From positions 1 to 64,000 of the forward strand of contig JAJEKB010017724.1 in assembly GCA_022393335.1 (NCBI GenBank): DNA of 64,000 nt. Direction: 5' to 3'. The notes under the pieces were generated by a model. The model saw only the letters and a program-made list of their open reading frames with translations. It had not been told where the DNA came from and made no database searches. Within the stretch, counting starts at the first letter, position 1. Each line of letters opens with the position of its first letter. Source of the stretch: Macrotrachela quadricornifera. Lineage: Eukaryota > Rotifera > Eurotatoria > Philodinida > Philodinidae. Below are positions 32,217-45,026 of the stretch, piece by piece. The position numbers and the translations under genes were made by a program.

Positions 32217-33409
32217 GATCCGCAACTGTTCAATTGCTTTTGAGCTGACAAGGGAAGGTCTCGAAATGATGATCCGAGTTGAAGGCTGATATGATGTGGA
32301 TTTGCTATACTAAGTGTTCTGATATCAACTATGAAACAAATATCTGCTGAGGCTTGTCAACTGAGAATCTATAGTCAAAACATTTTGTCACCATATGATA
32401 AGATGATAGTAATGCAAAAGTATAGTGCATCTTATTTTTCCTTTAAACATACATTTCTAGATTCAGTTTTTAACGCTAATCACAAATATTTTGTTATTTT
32501 ATCAATTTAACGAAGTCTTCGTGGAGAAAAATGCGAAATCTTGGGAAAATGTCAAAAATTGCTTACTTATAGAAAAGCACCATTCAATTCATCACCATTT
32601 TACTTTTTGTTTTTATCAATATGATTTTTGAATTCTTTATATAAAATTGAATTTAGAAACCTTTTTTTATAGCTTTATCACATCCTATATGTTCATTTAG
32701 AAAAGGAAGTATTTTTTGCATTTTTCTCCACGAAGACTTCGTTAAATTGATAAAATAACAAGATATTTGTGATTAGCGTTAAAAACTGAATCTAGAAATG
32801 TATGTTTAAAGGAAAAATAAGATGCACTATACTTTTGCATTACTATCATCTTATCATATGGTGACAAAATGTTTTGACTATAGATTCTCAGTTGACAAGC
32901 CTCAGCAGATATTTGTTTCATAGTTGACATCAGAACACTTAGTATAGCAAATCCACATCATATCAGCCTTCAACTCGGATCATCATTTCGAGACCTTCCC
33001 TTGTGAGACTATTTTCATTAGATAGTCCTCTATGAGCAAAGAAAAGATCTAAAAGAGTTTAAGGAGCTGGACTACTCTCCTAGAATTATGACTAATCTAT
33101 TAGCTTTCTGAACTTATGCAAGGTACTTCGAGAAAAATTGAATAGTGAAATTTTCAGTTGAAATTGTGTCCATAAATACGTGTAATCATTCTAGGTTATT
33201 CTCAAAGTTTCAGTCAAAACAAATCTTCTCTTCACAAAATATTCAATTTTTCTCAAACTATCTTGCATAAAGTCAGAAAGTCAATAAACTAGTCATAATA
33301 CCAGGAGAATAATCTGGTAGCCCAAACCGTTTTAGATTTTTTCATTACTCACTAACGACTACCTAACGAAAATAGTCTCAACTCAAAAGCGATTGAATAG
33401 TTGCGGACC
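32217..33409. mobile_element. Outer foldback element, interrupted by a second one
   Basis: The left end (GATCCGCAACTGTTCAATTG, from 32217) matches in inverted form the right end (GAATAGTTGCGGACC, to 33409). The rest of its left arm continues only after 33004, where GAGACTATTTTCATTAGATAGT pairs with 33361-33385. Its own core is a palindrome from 33004 to 33409 centred near 33200. The 32249-33003 segment is a separate insertion. Confidence 0.65.
32249..33003. mobile_element. Foldback element F nested in the outer element, TGA duplication
   Basis: The ends are CAAGGGAAGGTCTCGAAATG and its exact inverse. TGA flanks both sides (32246-32248 and 33004-33006). The arms 32249-32542 and 32721-33003 are nearly identical, around a loop of about 180 bp. 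The minus-strand frame 32742-32930 and its plus-strand mirror copy in the left arm are symmetry artefacts. Confidence 0.8.
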
Positions 33410-33975
33410 TACCATCGTAAAAATAGTTTTCTATAAGTTACCTTTTGTATTATTGATTATGTCTTTTCAATTTAGAAAAGCTGTAAGTTCTTGACAAATG
33501 AGAAAATATCTAAAAAATATAGATCAGTTGATTTCATAATTGTAATATAGAATTTTAAATGTTAAGAAAATCGTTATGTTTTTAAAAATATTGCTAGAAC
33601 ATTATGTGCGAATTGCTTTTTAAGGAACACAGAACGATTCAGACTGAATCGAAAAGAAACACCTTTTGAAAAAAATTTGAACATTATTAAAACATAAAAC
33701 ATAGATGCTTATTGCAAATATGTATGTAAAGAATAACTCGAACCGGTTAAATTGCCCATAGTGCAAAATTCAAATAAAATTTTCTCGTGTTTTTTTTTCA
33801 CATCATTTGATAGAACTTGAGGTACTAATCACAAGTATCTACTTTTAAGCCTGAGCAAATGCTTTCTTCCAATCGAAAAATACAAGATACTCGAAGGATG
33901 TCATTCTTTTCAGAAAAGCACATCTTTCTGAAAATATGGAAAATTTTCCGCGTTCTTCTCGTTTTAACCTTCTCA
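33410..33975. other. No gene recognised
   Basis: AT-rich DNA between two foldback elements. Confidence 0.45.
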
Positions 33976-34599
33976 CGAGGGAACCTCCCGGAGTGATACC
34001 CTTCGTTTGGGCTCATATTTTACCTATAGGTAGGAGTCATAGCGTAGTTAAGAGCTCTAAAAGGGTTCGTGTTCAAAGCCTGTTGTTGTTATTGAGATAT
34101 TGCGTTTTTAAGATGCTAGGATAACTCACTGCCATGGTCCTCCTCAGGAACATTAGAAAAATTCATCTTCGAATTTCGACTTGAAACTTTGTATTGGGAG
34201 AGGTATCAATGAGAGTAGTTTATTGTGAAAGTTTCAGACCTATTCCTTATTCCTATTCTAAGATACGGTTCTGGTAATATATTGTCACTTGTAGAGGCAA
34301 GTTTTGGTGTTCTTATTTGCCATTAGAAGCCTTTCGGAAAGCTGAAACTTTCACAATAAACTACTCTCATTAATACCTCGCTCTATACAATGTTTCAAGT
34401 CGAAATTCGAAAGTGAGTTTTCTGATGTTTCTGAGGGGAATCATGGTAGTGAGTTACTCGAAAGCCTTAGAAGCGCAACATCTCGATAACAACAGGTTTT
34501 GAGCACGAACCCTTTTAGGGTTCTTATCTACACTATGACTCTTCCCTATAGGTAAAATATGAGTCCAGATGGAGAGTGTCACTTGAGGAGGTTCTCTCG
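33976..34599. mobile_element. Foldback element D
   Basis: The ends are CGAGGGAACCTCCCGGAGTG and a counterpart ending GAGGTTCTCTCG. The arms are about 33976-34250 and 34360-34599. Shared blocks include CTCATATTTTACCTATAGG and GAAACTTTCACAATAAACTA. Flanking triplets are TCA and TAA, so no exact duplication remains. Internal sequence matches element E at 62.4-63.0 kb. Confidence 0.75.
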
Positions 34600-36855
34600 T
34601 AAGTATAAGTTTTTCATATTCAGCACGAGAAACTGAATATAAAAAATTTTTGGACATGACACACTCTTTCCTCACCCCATGCATTTGTTTCGCGTTAAAA
34701 CTCACTTTACATTTTCCTCCTTCACACGCGTATACATCCCCCTTCATCCTTCACATGTTTCGTTTGTTTTGTTTCACCGCTCACATATTCTTTCTCTTCC
34801 TTTTTGAGAATATATATTACTGGTGTTTTTCTGCTTAAGGATGTGTCTTTTCTTTTCCCAATAAGCATCATCTTCTCATCTGTATGGATCAATTATATAA
34901 ACATAAGTAGTTTATCTCCGGAAGTGGACTTCTTCGAACACGTCAAAGATAATTTTTAGACAATCAAAGCGAGTTTGTTTCACAGATGAAGAAACTTTTC
35001 GATGAATCTATAAAAGTTTTCTCAATAATTAACTTAACGAAGTCATATAATCTATAACTACTGTTTGCCAGGTTTGAAACAGAAATCGATCAACTTTTTG
35101 TGATTCAACTCGATCTGATTTGAGATTTGGCCCAGCCCAAATCGGACACTGTAGTCTAAGTCATTCAAGTTCTTATAATAATTCTGTTAGTCTTTTTCTT
35201 TTGCTCTTTTCTCTCGACTAACAATGAAAGGTTGCTTCAGTTTTTTCCTATAGTATTACATTCACCATTCATATTTGAATTTGAATTGGCAATTTATGTT
35301 ATAAGGATTTTCTTGAGAGAAATTTTTTTTAAAAAAAAACGGGTACAACAAATGATCAAAAAAAAACGAGAAACTGAAAATAGTATAAATTAAAGTTTAA
35401 TCAGTATGTTAATGTAAGAGTACTTCAGCTTGTTATGAAAATAGAGCAACTACTACTATTCTCACCTTAATATTTAATCTCTCTCAATTGTATGAAGATC
35501 ATATTTATTTCCTTTGAATTTTTTCAGTTTTAAATATAAAACAAAATTTATGAAAATGAATACATTTGCTTTATTTTACAAGGGTAGAACTTTTGTTCAC
35601 TTGTTTGCTTGAATAAATGGTTTTACTAATAAACAATATAACAACGTTTTCAACATTTTTTTTTTGTAATGGTTTGTGATCTAACGGTATTCTTCTTATA
35701 TTACGTCTAGAAAACACCCTGGTTTGGATAAATTATATATAAGAAAATAAATATATCTCATTGATTTTTTTTCTCATTATTAACGGTTACGTTATCTTAG
35801 GATATACAAAAAACAGCGGCATCGTCACTACAGTTTCTTATAAAAAACTTAAAGATATTTTCTTTCTCTAAATAATGATGATTTGCAAGGTGCTCTTTAA
35901 TTTTACAATATTTCACCATTTTCCATCTGATATCATAATAATAAAATTCTGATGTATTAAGGTTTGTATAAAGTCTATGAGAAACAAACGATAAAATCAA
36001 ATACCTTACGATTAGCTAAAAAATATCGTGTTTTGTAGAGAATTTTTTTCTCATCGTTTTTTAAAGAAAGTTTAAGGTATGACAACAAAATAAAAGCACC
36101 AGGGGTAGTAATATTGAATCAAAAGTTAAACGAACTGCACTTTCCAGACTTTAGACGTCTGAAACACTGTTACGCACTCTCAAGAGAGTAATACAAAAGT
36201 CATCGCTAGACTCAGTGTTTTATGGACTACAACATGATGAGATTGAAATCGCGGCAGTTTCAGGTCGTATAAAAGGTGGTGCCAAGTTGCGAAGCGATGT
36301 GAAAGCACCCTTAACATATTGAAACTTTTTATTATTATATCAGATAAGAAATGATGAATTATTGTAGAACTATAGAACTACTTTTGGTATGCCCGAAATA
36401 CATTTCTATCTAAAATTTATCCTATATGCGCATTTATATATCAATTGCATTACATACCCATATCAAAGAATTCATCTCAATAATTTAAGCAGAAACAATT
36501 ACAAAGTCATCATCACTGAATCAATTATTTCGATTGATCTGTTTATAATCGATTGGATAGTTGGTGTAAAAAATTAATTGTAGTCAAATGAATCGAAATA
36601 ATCGATTGCGTAATGATGGCTATGTGATTATTTCTGCTTCAATAACCGATTTTAATTGTATGATTATGATCAATTGAAAATTGATTATTTTGTCATTATT
36701 GAAGGAAATTTTTAGCTCCGATTCAAATGCTAAGTATTTTTAAATAACAACTAAGAAAAAAATTCGATTTTTGCTAAATTTTTTATTTAAAATTTAAGTA
36801 AACAAGTTTGATTTTCTAAGGAAAATATGGAAAGTCGACAGATAAATAAAACAAT
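34600..36855. other. No gene recognised
   Basis: AT-rich, low-complexity DNA. Short frames (34650, 35797, 36389) have no recognisable content. Confidence 0.45.
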
Positions 36856-38800
36856 TTTTACTAACAATGAAAGTGTGTGTACTGATAAGAAAAAAAATGG
36901 GATATGCTCGAGCCAAATGAAAGGTCTCACCACTAAACTAACAAGGTTAAAATATTAGCGACCCTTGGCTTGCCGTATGGGAGATACTTAAAGTTCCAGA
37001 TATATAAAATTTAGGCATAAAAATAAATCAGAGAAGATTTTTTTCTACTATTGAAAGTATAAAATAACTTGTTGTTCGAGTCAATTATGGAGTTCATAGG
37101 GATGCTCTATTATATGGTCCGAACAACATTGTGTTCTGTCCTTATAATAGTGGAATGAATTTTTCCTATAGCTCACGAAACTGGCATCGTCTATGAGCCA
37201 CTAGCAAAATTTAATTATTCTATTATAAGGATAAAACATGGTGCTCTTCAAGCCAATCCTAGGGTTATCAAGGATGCTCTTTCATATGGTCCGAATAACC
37301 TTCCCATGTCGTTCATTTTTTTATTATAGCGTCGCTATAGCGGGAAAACGGCATATAGCTGCGTTATCTCACGTAATAGCGACAATATTTATCGTAGTAT
37401 AGCTTAACGCTCTGTGAGTCACGATAACGCGAAAAAGCGGCGCTATGATCATAATATTTTTATTTGCAAAAAGACGTTTTTTTACAGTGTACATCATTAG
37501 AGTCAAATATTGAATGACACACGTTTGATCGAATTATTCATGATTCACTAAGTGCTACTGTGATATGGATGATCATGCATAGAGTAATTTTGTTTGAATG
37601 TCATTGTAGCTCTTCTCTTGAAAGGAATGTTGATGATGATTGTGATATAATTATAATACTTTGCCTGATATTTTCATTTATCTATAATCGCCTCACATTT
37701 CATCTTATGGATAAGACTAACAAAAATAAAATAGAATAAAACAGAAACATGACAACAAAATAGACTGAATGTTTAGACTATAGACTAATAAGATAGTGAT
37801 ATGGAAAAAATAATAGTAGTGGTCGAACAGGTCATCATCTTTTCCGTATATACAGCTTATTAGTTTATATATTCAGTCTGTTTTGTTCTATCATATTTAT
37901 GTTTCATTTCATTCTATATCCGATGAACTCTACGTCGTAAAACGAAACGTCAAAGTTATTAATAAAAATATCAGAAAGAGGTATTATGATTATATGAGAG
38001 CTATCTTAGCTTGTTAATTTCTTATTCTGACGGTTTTCATTTCCTTTTAGATTAAATGTATCGATTTTCGTCAAAAGTAAACAAACAACGCCGTATTCAT
38101 GAATTAAGTTGTCAAACTGTTCGTCGTCTAATTACTTATGATAACGCTTCAGATGACAACTCAGACGATGATAATAATAAACAATCACATCAAGAACAAC
38201 ATCTTATAGAAATTGACTAAGATTGCGTGCGTTATTTCACTATAAAATGTCATGTTATAGCGCGTAATATCGGTTCATATTGCCGTAATATTGCTTCGTA
38301 CTGCCGTGATATTGTTTCGTAACGGCGTAATATCGCACTATAGCGGATGCGAAAAGGGGTCACTATGCGATCGCAATAGCGACGATATCACGCCGCTATC
38401 GACGACATAGGTTATGCTTTGTCCTTATAATAGAATAATTAAATTTTGCTAGTGGCTCATAGACGATGCCAGTTCCATGAGCTATAGGAAAAATTCACTT
38501 CACTATTATAAGAACAAAACACAATGTTGTTCGGGCCATATAATAGAGCATCTCTATGAACCTCATAATTGATTCGAACAACACATTATTTTATACTTTC
38601 AATGGTAGAAAAAATCTTCTCTGATTTATTTTTATGCCTAAATTTCATATATCTTGAACTTTTAAATATCTCCCGTCTTGTCAAGTCAAGGGCCGCTAAT
38701 ATATAAATCGTGTTAGTTTGGCGGTAAGAGCTTTCATTTGACTCGAATATATCCCATTTTTTTGCTTATCAGTATACACACCTCCATTGTAAGTAAAAAG
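36856..38800. mobile_element. Composite foldback element with inner TATAGCG-rich insert
   Basis: The arms 36856-37245 and 38408-38800 are inverted copies, sharing TTATTTTTATGCCTAAAT (or its inverse), GGGATGCTCTATTATATGG and CCACTAGCAAAATTTAATTA. Part of the left arm is repeated at 37250-37310. The middle (about 37318-38405) is different. Its two ends are rich in TATAGCG/CGCTATA and CGTAATAT words (37325-37450 and 38225-38405), like the subterminal repeats of DNA transposons. No target duplication or transposase was identified. Confidence 0.6.
38056..38220 (+). other. Small open frame in the insert, 54 aa
   Basis: It follows an acceptor-like TTCCTTTTAG. The product is basic at first (KVNKQRRIHEL) and then acidic (DDNSDDDNN), ending LIEID. 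It could be the last exon of a lost transposon protein. A different frame is also open across the same acceptor, so coding status is doubtful. Confidence 0.2.
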
Positions 38801-39007
38801 ACATAAATATCTAAGCAAAAATATTTAATACTACAGTTATTGCATTAATAAAACTCTAGTTAATTTTCGTGATCTTCCTATGTTTCTTTCTTCACCCAGT
38901 GACGTGTATTCTGCTGGTGGGGGTGGTTTGCAAAACTTCGTCCCAATATCCATACCGATAATATTTTTTTAAATACACGACGACACAGAAGTCATTTTAC
39001 CAAAAAA

Positions 39008-39290
39008 AAATTGAATATCTCCATTACAGTTATAATAAATGAGCTGCTTTTTTTAGCACTTCAATAGACATGTTCAAGGTTTATATTGATAAAGGCATGT
39101 ATAGAGAGAACCTTTGTTACGTATTACAATGGACCTCAACAAAAAATTTTACTTTTTTACATATAGAAAAAAATTATATGTTCAACAAAGAATCTCTCCA
39201 GACATGCCTTCATGAATATAAAGCTTGAACATAACTCTATCACTAATAAAATAAATGCGAAAACTTCGGATTTTATCCGAAAGTTATGTG
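39008..39290. mobile_element. Foldback element of the AATATCTCC family, copy 1
   Basis: It starts TTGAATATCTCCATTACAG and folds on itself around about 39165; AGACATGTTCAAG.TTTATAT pairs with ATATAAAGCTTGAACAT, and AGAGAGAACCTTTGTT with AACAAAGAATCTCT. The same sequences recur at 44045-44545. Confidence 0.55.
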
Positions 39291-41579
39291 TACTGCAAAA
39301 AGTGTATGAATCAGCTGAGTGATTATGAAATGTTGGAACGCCAAAATTATCATGACAAATTGTCTTTATGAAAAACCATTTTTCTCATAACTTCATTTTT
39401 ATTGGTTCCTGCTCCATCCAAGGACGTAAATAAGGGGGACAGTTGGCACACACTCCACCAGCTTACGAAAAATTAATGGAAAATAACTTTGTCTCATGAA
39501 CGATTTGGCCCTTTGAGTTAAATGAGGTCTCAATTGGTTACAAAACAGTTTTATCTATAAATTCATTACACTCAGGGAGGAAGTTACGGGATAAAAAAGT
39601 ATTATAAGCCAAAAACTGCGTAGATTCAGCGATATAGCATATTTTGAGAGGGAGTATTTGGACTTTTCTCACGTGATGCACTAGACCCTGTATTTCTTTG
39701 TTTCTGTAAGACATAGATCTCATCACAATACATCCCTTGTCACTAAATTGCAAGGAGAAAATACAGGCGTGCGAAGCTAGCATGGGTCACACAGTATGCG
39801 CCCATATCCAGTGATCACTGACTGTACTCTCAGAGTAATATAATATCTTTAAAAATCACAGAAATTTGAGTTTAGATTCGTGTCCAGCTTGGCAAACTTG
39901 GTAAGAAGAGTTATTTTCGAATGAATTTGTGTTTGTGTCTAACAGGATTACGATCGTAAGCAACCTCATGAATTTATAAGAGATATATGATAGATACAAG
40001 CATCAGTATTTTCATAATAAATCACCAATATTAAGAACTATCGACTCGGGTATTTACCTTTCGCTAGTCCTTTCGATTAGCTACAAAACCAGGCATTTGG
40101 AAAACCCCAAAATAATTGCTCATCTGAGACATATATAGGCAATTTCGTTTCTCGATGGAGTTTTTGTGCATTTTGGGACCTTGTTTAGGCAAATTTCACT
40201 TAAAAACCTACGATTTCATTCAAAACTGATATCATATTCGGAATCAGCGTTAAAAACTAAGTCGATTTATATATGTTGTGAATATTTCTGAGAAAAAAAT
40301 TTTTTTTTTGAAAAATCCCTGTACTCCCCCTCAGGAATGGTCTGGTGAATAATGACAATTTTTTCGATAACTCAGCCATTTCTCGTCGGATCTTTCTCAT
40401 CTTCGAACTCGACCGAGATATTGATGAGACAGTTCTGTGCACAAAATTTCAGCTCAATCGAATGTAATTGTAAAGAGTTATCGTGTAAACGGACGGCCGG
40501 CCGGACGGACGGCCGGACACACTGACCGATTCTAGAGTGTACTCACTTTTTGAGTACACAATCACTTTTTGAGTACACAAAAATCAACTTATTTACTGTA
40601 ATTGTAATCGAGATATCCGATCTTTACTCCGGTGAAGTAATTTTTGCCCCATCCCTATATATTCTTTGAAGAAGCTCGAACAATAGTGCAGTCCAATTTT
40701 CTGTTCTGATAGAGTCTCAGAATAGGGTGTTTTTAGAAAAGAAGACTAACATTTACAAGCATCAATATCCTTATTCAGACGACTCAATTAAAATGGATTT
40801 CCAGCAACTTTAAATTTAACAAAGAATCTTCTAGAACTCTGTGTATGTCGGTATGAATTCCACATGTTAATAAAAGCCTTCTTTTCGTAGATCATCTTGT
40901 TTCTACACTTATGCCAACGACCTAAATTTGAAGTAAACTTTCAACAACTGATACTTATATAAAAACAAGATGAAAGGCTGAGAAAACTTACTCGAAAACG
41001 GAAAACTTAAAAAGAATCTTGAACAATCAATGCAGATCAAGTATTAAAGAAAAAAAAACAAGAAAAAGAAATTATTATATTGGATCATTCTCGATGAAAA
41101 AATATATGCATTCAAGCATGACATCAAAACAAAAAGTATAGGTGAAATATACATCCATTATGGTGATACTTTGATACTGACAGAAGAAAACAAATAGAGA
41201 AAATGCATACACCATACCGTCATAAAAAAAAGCATCCTATCTTATATATTTATGCTTAGTCATTATTACGAATTATGTACTAGTGGAAATTTTGAATTGG
41301 GCTGTGGATGTCCTTAAAAATATGTCCTCTAATAATTATCCTTTTCATCTATGTCCTCGCAAGAATGTTTTCGACTGAAATAAATATCCTCGACGATATT
41401 GTCTATAGAGAAAAAATGTCCTTATGCAATAATGCCCATATAAAAGATACTCTTCATATGAATATTTCATTTTAAGTAAAAACATCAATAAATTCTGAGG
41501 ATGATATTGTTGAAATGCTTTTTTATTCTATATATTTTTGACCTTATTTTTCACTTGCAAGAAAAAAGAACAATTAACT
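39291..41579. other. No gene recognised
   Basis: AT-rich DNA apart from a GC-rich motif at 40490-40520 (separate entry). The short frames at 39538 and 40257 show no motifs. Confidence 0.45.
40490..40580. repeat. CGGACGGCCGG motif block and 19-bp tandem duplication
   Basis: At 40490-40520 the words CGGACGG and GGCCGG repeat in an otherwise AT-rich region. Just downstream TCACTTTTTGAGTACACAA occurs twice, perfectly, at 40543-40561 and 40562-40580. Blocks of (G/C)GGAC repeats often mark the 3' part of dispersed retroposons, but the family is not identified. Confidence 0.6.
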
Positions 41580-43054
41580 TAATAAATCTTTTTCTGTTAT
41601 TAAAGCATTAGTGAAACGAGTATATAATTCTTTGGTACATTGTTCAACAAGTCGTTCTTGTCATCCAGGTAAACGTTGTTTCATTCAGTTAGAAATTTTC
41701 ATGACAACATCATGTACTATTTTAGTTTCTTGTTTTGATCGAATCGATAAAATACCATATTTTTGAATGAATTCTTCTCAAACGTTTTTTGAATCGATGA
41801 TTATAACTTTAGAAAAAACCTCTTAAGTGTAAATCTAAGTTTTGATTTGACATATCTACGCCCGAATTGCTAGCATTTTTGACATAAATGATGAACATTT
41901 CAAAAAGATGCTTGAGGCATCTAATAATTTTCGAATTATTTAAATAAATCAAATAAATCATCGCGTTTAGTATCAAGTAAATCTTGTCCAATTCTATGAA
42001 ATAATGAAGAAACACATTGCTCTGGTGCTAATGTCAAAGTCATTAACTCATGGATACTACTGCGAACCATCACATTTTCTAGATGCGAATATGATAATCC
42101 GAGTGATAGAACCTGACGATATATATGCTTTGACAAAAATGGAAAAAATATCCTTTATGAATTGTTTTTCCCGTAAACTAAAAGTAATACCAAATACGTG
42201 TTGACAAGAAAACTTTAGTGTGTAAAATTAATCATATTTCAAGTTTAATAGCCTTTGCAAGTGAATATCCAAAATCACTCATTATCAGTAAAGGCTCAAA
42301 TTTTTTTTCAATCGATGAGCTTTAGAAAATAGAATGTTGAATATAAAGACATATGTTATTATTTTACGATCAGGTAATAGAGCATATCATAAATACACGT
42401 TCACTATGAAATAACAGTTTAAGTTGAGTATCTGAAGACCAAATTAACACTGCCATTCGGTTGTATAAGTCCTGATTCAGTACTTTGAAACAAAACATCA
42501 TGACTACCATGTAACAGCAAACGTTCGTTGTTATAATCTTTTGTATATATTAAGGGAATTGTAAATGACGAAGATTGAGGAAGGTGAGAAGCTATTTTTC
42601 TACGAAAACGTTTCAGTGAATGATCTAAAAAAAATAAATCAGATAACGAAAAACAATTGATTCTTAAATGTTCTATAAACAAATATTTAAACATACCGAT
42701 TTCTGCTACATTAGGTAATAAAGCTTTCCGCAGCTCTTGTTCAGCAATTTCTTTAAGTAGTATTAAATCAAACTGAGCACGATGTTGCATTGTCTGTTTC
42801 ACACTTCGAATCTCAATTTTAGTTGGATTTGGTAAATGATTATGTTCTGTAATTTTCTCAGAATAACGTAAGAAATTATCATCTGTATCGGTATGCAATA
42901 AAACACCACAATCTCTATTGTTACGACATCAAAATTTAACAGTTTTACTGAAACTATAATTCTTTAACTAGAAAGTATAACCATCAATAACTAACATAAG
43001 ACGTTCTTTATTTGAAGTTGTTTTCGAAATAATAGATTCATACAAATTCGACAT
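41580..43054 (-). pseudogene. FLYWCH zinc-finger / MULE transposase-domain gene, heavily decayed
   Basis: Read on the minus strand from an ATG at 43054. A FLYWCH-type finger comes first: KF(stop)CRNNRDC, then HTDTDDNFL and EHNHLPNP (C-x5-C...H-x-H). Next is a FRRKI..HLPQSSSFTIP segment (about 42600-42540), then MULE-like blocks: FEPLLIMSDFGYSLAKAI (near 42285), SSIHELMTLTLAPEQCVSSLF (near 42030) and FENY(stop)MPQASF(stop)NV (near 41900). The tail near 41600-41700 reads ETKIVHDVVMKISN. At least eight in-frame stops and some frame changes interrupt it. The longest open piece is 42419-42898. Such proteins are common in rotifers and derive from Mutator-like transposases. At three of the stops the family has Trp. 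Confidence 0.7.
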
Positions 43055-44044
43055 TAATCATAATCATAATTCTAATCTCGGTAATGTGTAACTATGATCG
43101 AAAATATTCGATGTATTCAAAATTTATTTAAATATGAATTCATTTGAAATAACATTTTATTGTTTCTTTACAAATAACTTTAACAAAAAAAAAATAAAAT
43201 TTTGCAAAATACATTTATATTGACTAGAATTGTTTAATTGAAATCTTATGCATTCGTTTCTTAGCATTTTGTTTGACGAATTCTTACTGATTTTGAGCGT
43301 TTTGATAGATCATATTTTGGATTTTTCGATATTTTTTTCTAAAAATCGTTGAAAAAATTTCTAAAATACGATATGAGAATAATTATATATTAAGGACCGT
43401 CCCTCAAGAGTTGATCTCAGTCCACGGACATCCAAACGGGCTGATGTTTGATAGATATGTTGGGCCTGTGATTGGACGTGTGTGATAAAATTTTCAGCCT
43501 TCTATCATGGCACTTAATGGACGTATGCACTGAATAAGAGTCAACAATGGCTTATCGCATCTTCAAAAATTTCTCAGTGACTTTTCAGTATGTATACTCG
43601 ATTTTTTTTTTTGGTTTGAAAAAGTATGTCCAGATGGAGTGCCTATGAGAGCCCTTTTTTTCAAAGCCTATCTTCTAAGAAGAAAAGGATCGTGACAAGT
43701 TTGGTTACTGAAAAAAGGTATCAAAAAATGACGCTTGAGGGAGAATTCCCTAAGTGATCTTTTATTGATTTTACTCTATATGAAAGGTAGAATAAAGGTT
43801 AAAAATCTATTTAAAATGAAAAGAAATAATTAAGATATTGAGGAAATCATCATGCTATTATTCTTTATGTTACACTCGATAGATCACGTTTGGTTTCTAA
43901 CAAAGACGAAAAAAAAAATAAGAAGCAATGAATCATGTCATTTCATTAAAATATGCATTGATATTTAGATATAGAAGCAGTTTACAATAAATAAAATAAT
44001 TGTCGCAGAAAAGAATTATTTGATGAAATCAACCGACAAAGCAA
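43055..44044. other. No gene recognised
   Basis: AT-rich 5' flank of the dead FLYWCH gene. No structure recognised. Confidence 0.45.
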
Positions 44045-44545
44045 GATTGAATATCTCCCTTGTGACTCGTGCAAAGAAGCTGATTTCTTCACCAGTTCAA
44101 TAAGCATGTATAAGCTTTATATCAGTAAAGACATGTACAGGGAGATCCTTCGTAAAGTGTCTTTATTGACCTTAACAAGAAAAATTCTACTCTTTAACAG
44201 ATAGAAAGACAAACAATATATTTAATAGAGGGTTTCTCTCGACGTGTCTTTATGGATATTAAACTTGAACATGTCTCTATTATTGGAAAACAATTTAGTT
44301 CATTTTCACGAGCTGTAATGGAGATATTCAATTTTTATACTGATAAAATAACTCTTGGGTCACCCTATGCATTCTTTTTTTTCTATCTACGATAAAGTAA
44401 AATTTTCTTGTTAAGGTTAATAGTGACACTTTTCGAAGGGGCTTTCTTGAGATACCTTTATAGATATATATCTTATATATGCCTCTAGAACTGGTAAAAA
44501 AACTACCTTCTTTGCTCGAGCCGTCAGGGAGATATTCAATTTTTT
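44045..44545. mobile_element. Foldback element of the AATATCTCC family, copy 2 with an extra half
   Basis: It begins TTGAATATCTCCCTTGTG and contains inverted right halves ending TAATGGAGATATTCAAT (about 44335) and TCAGGGAGATATTCAAT (about 44541). The second half looks like an additional copy joined in tandem. It is related to 39008-39290. Confidence 0.55.
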
Positions 44546-45026
44546 TGTCGTTTGCGTGATTTTTGGATCAATCTGTAAAATCCAGAGCTTTTTTACTCAC
44601 TATGGATACATTTTTCAGATTAGAAACAGTGTAGATCGGGTGAAAAACAAAAGATTTAAATCTAATACAATGTATATAATACCTATTGATCATATTTCTT
44701 ACCCACACTCCCCACCCTAAATATTTTTTAAAAAGCATTCTTTCATTATGTAGTAACTTATTTTCATTATAAGCGTCGTTGGACGCCATAAAAATAGTAT
44801 ATTTCAAATAAAAAGCAACTTTTTTGAAAACCGAATGAAAGTAGTCAATCTCGTATCTTAGCTACCTATATGTAATAATCAATTTGATTCATATCACTTT
44901 CGAATGAGCTACGTTCTTATGACGTCAATTTGTATGTTGTAAGATACTGTTTATTATTGTATATTCTTGCTTGGTCGCAGATAGGAACATAAAGTCACCT
45001 TTTCTTTCTCTGCAATCAAAGACAAA

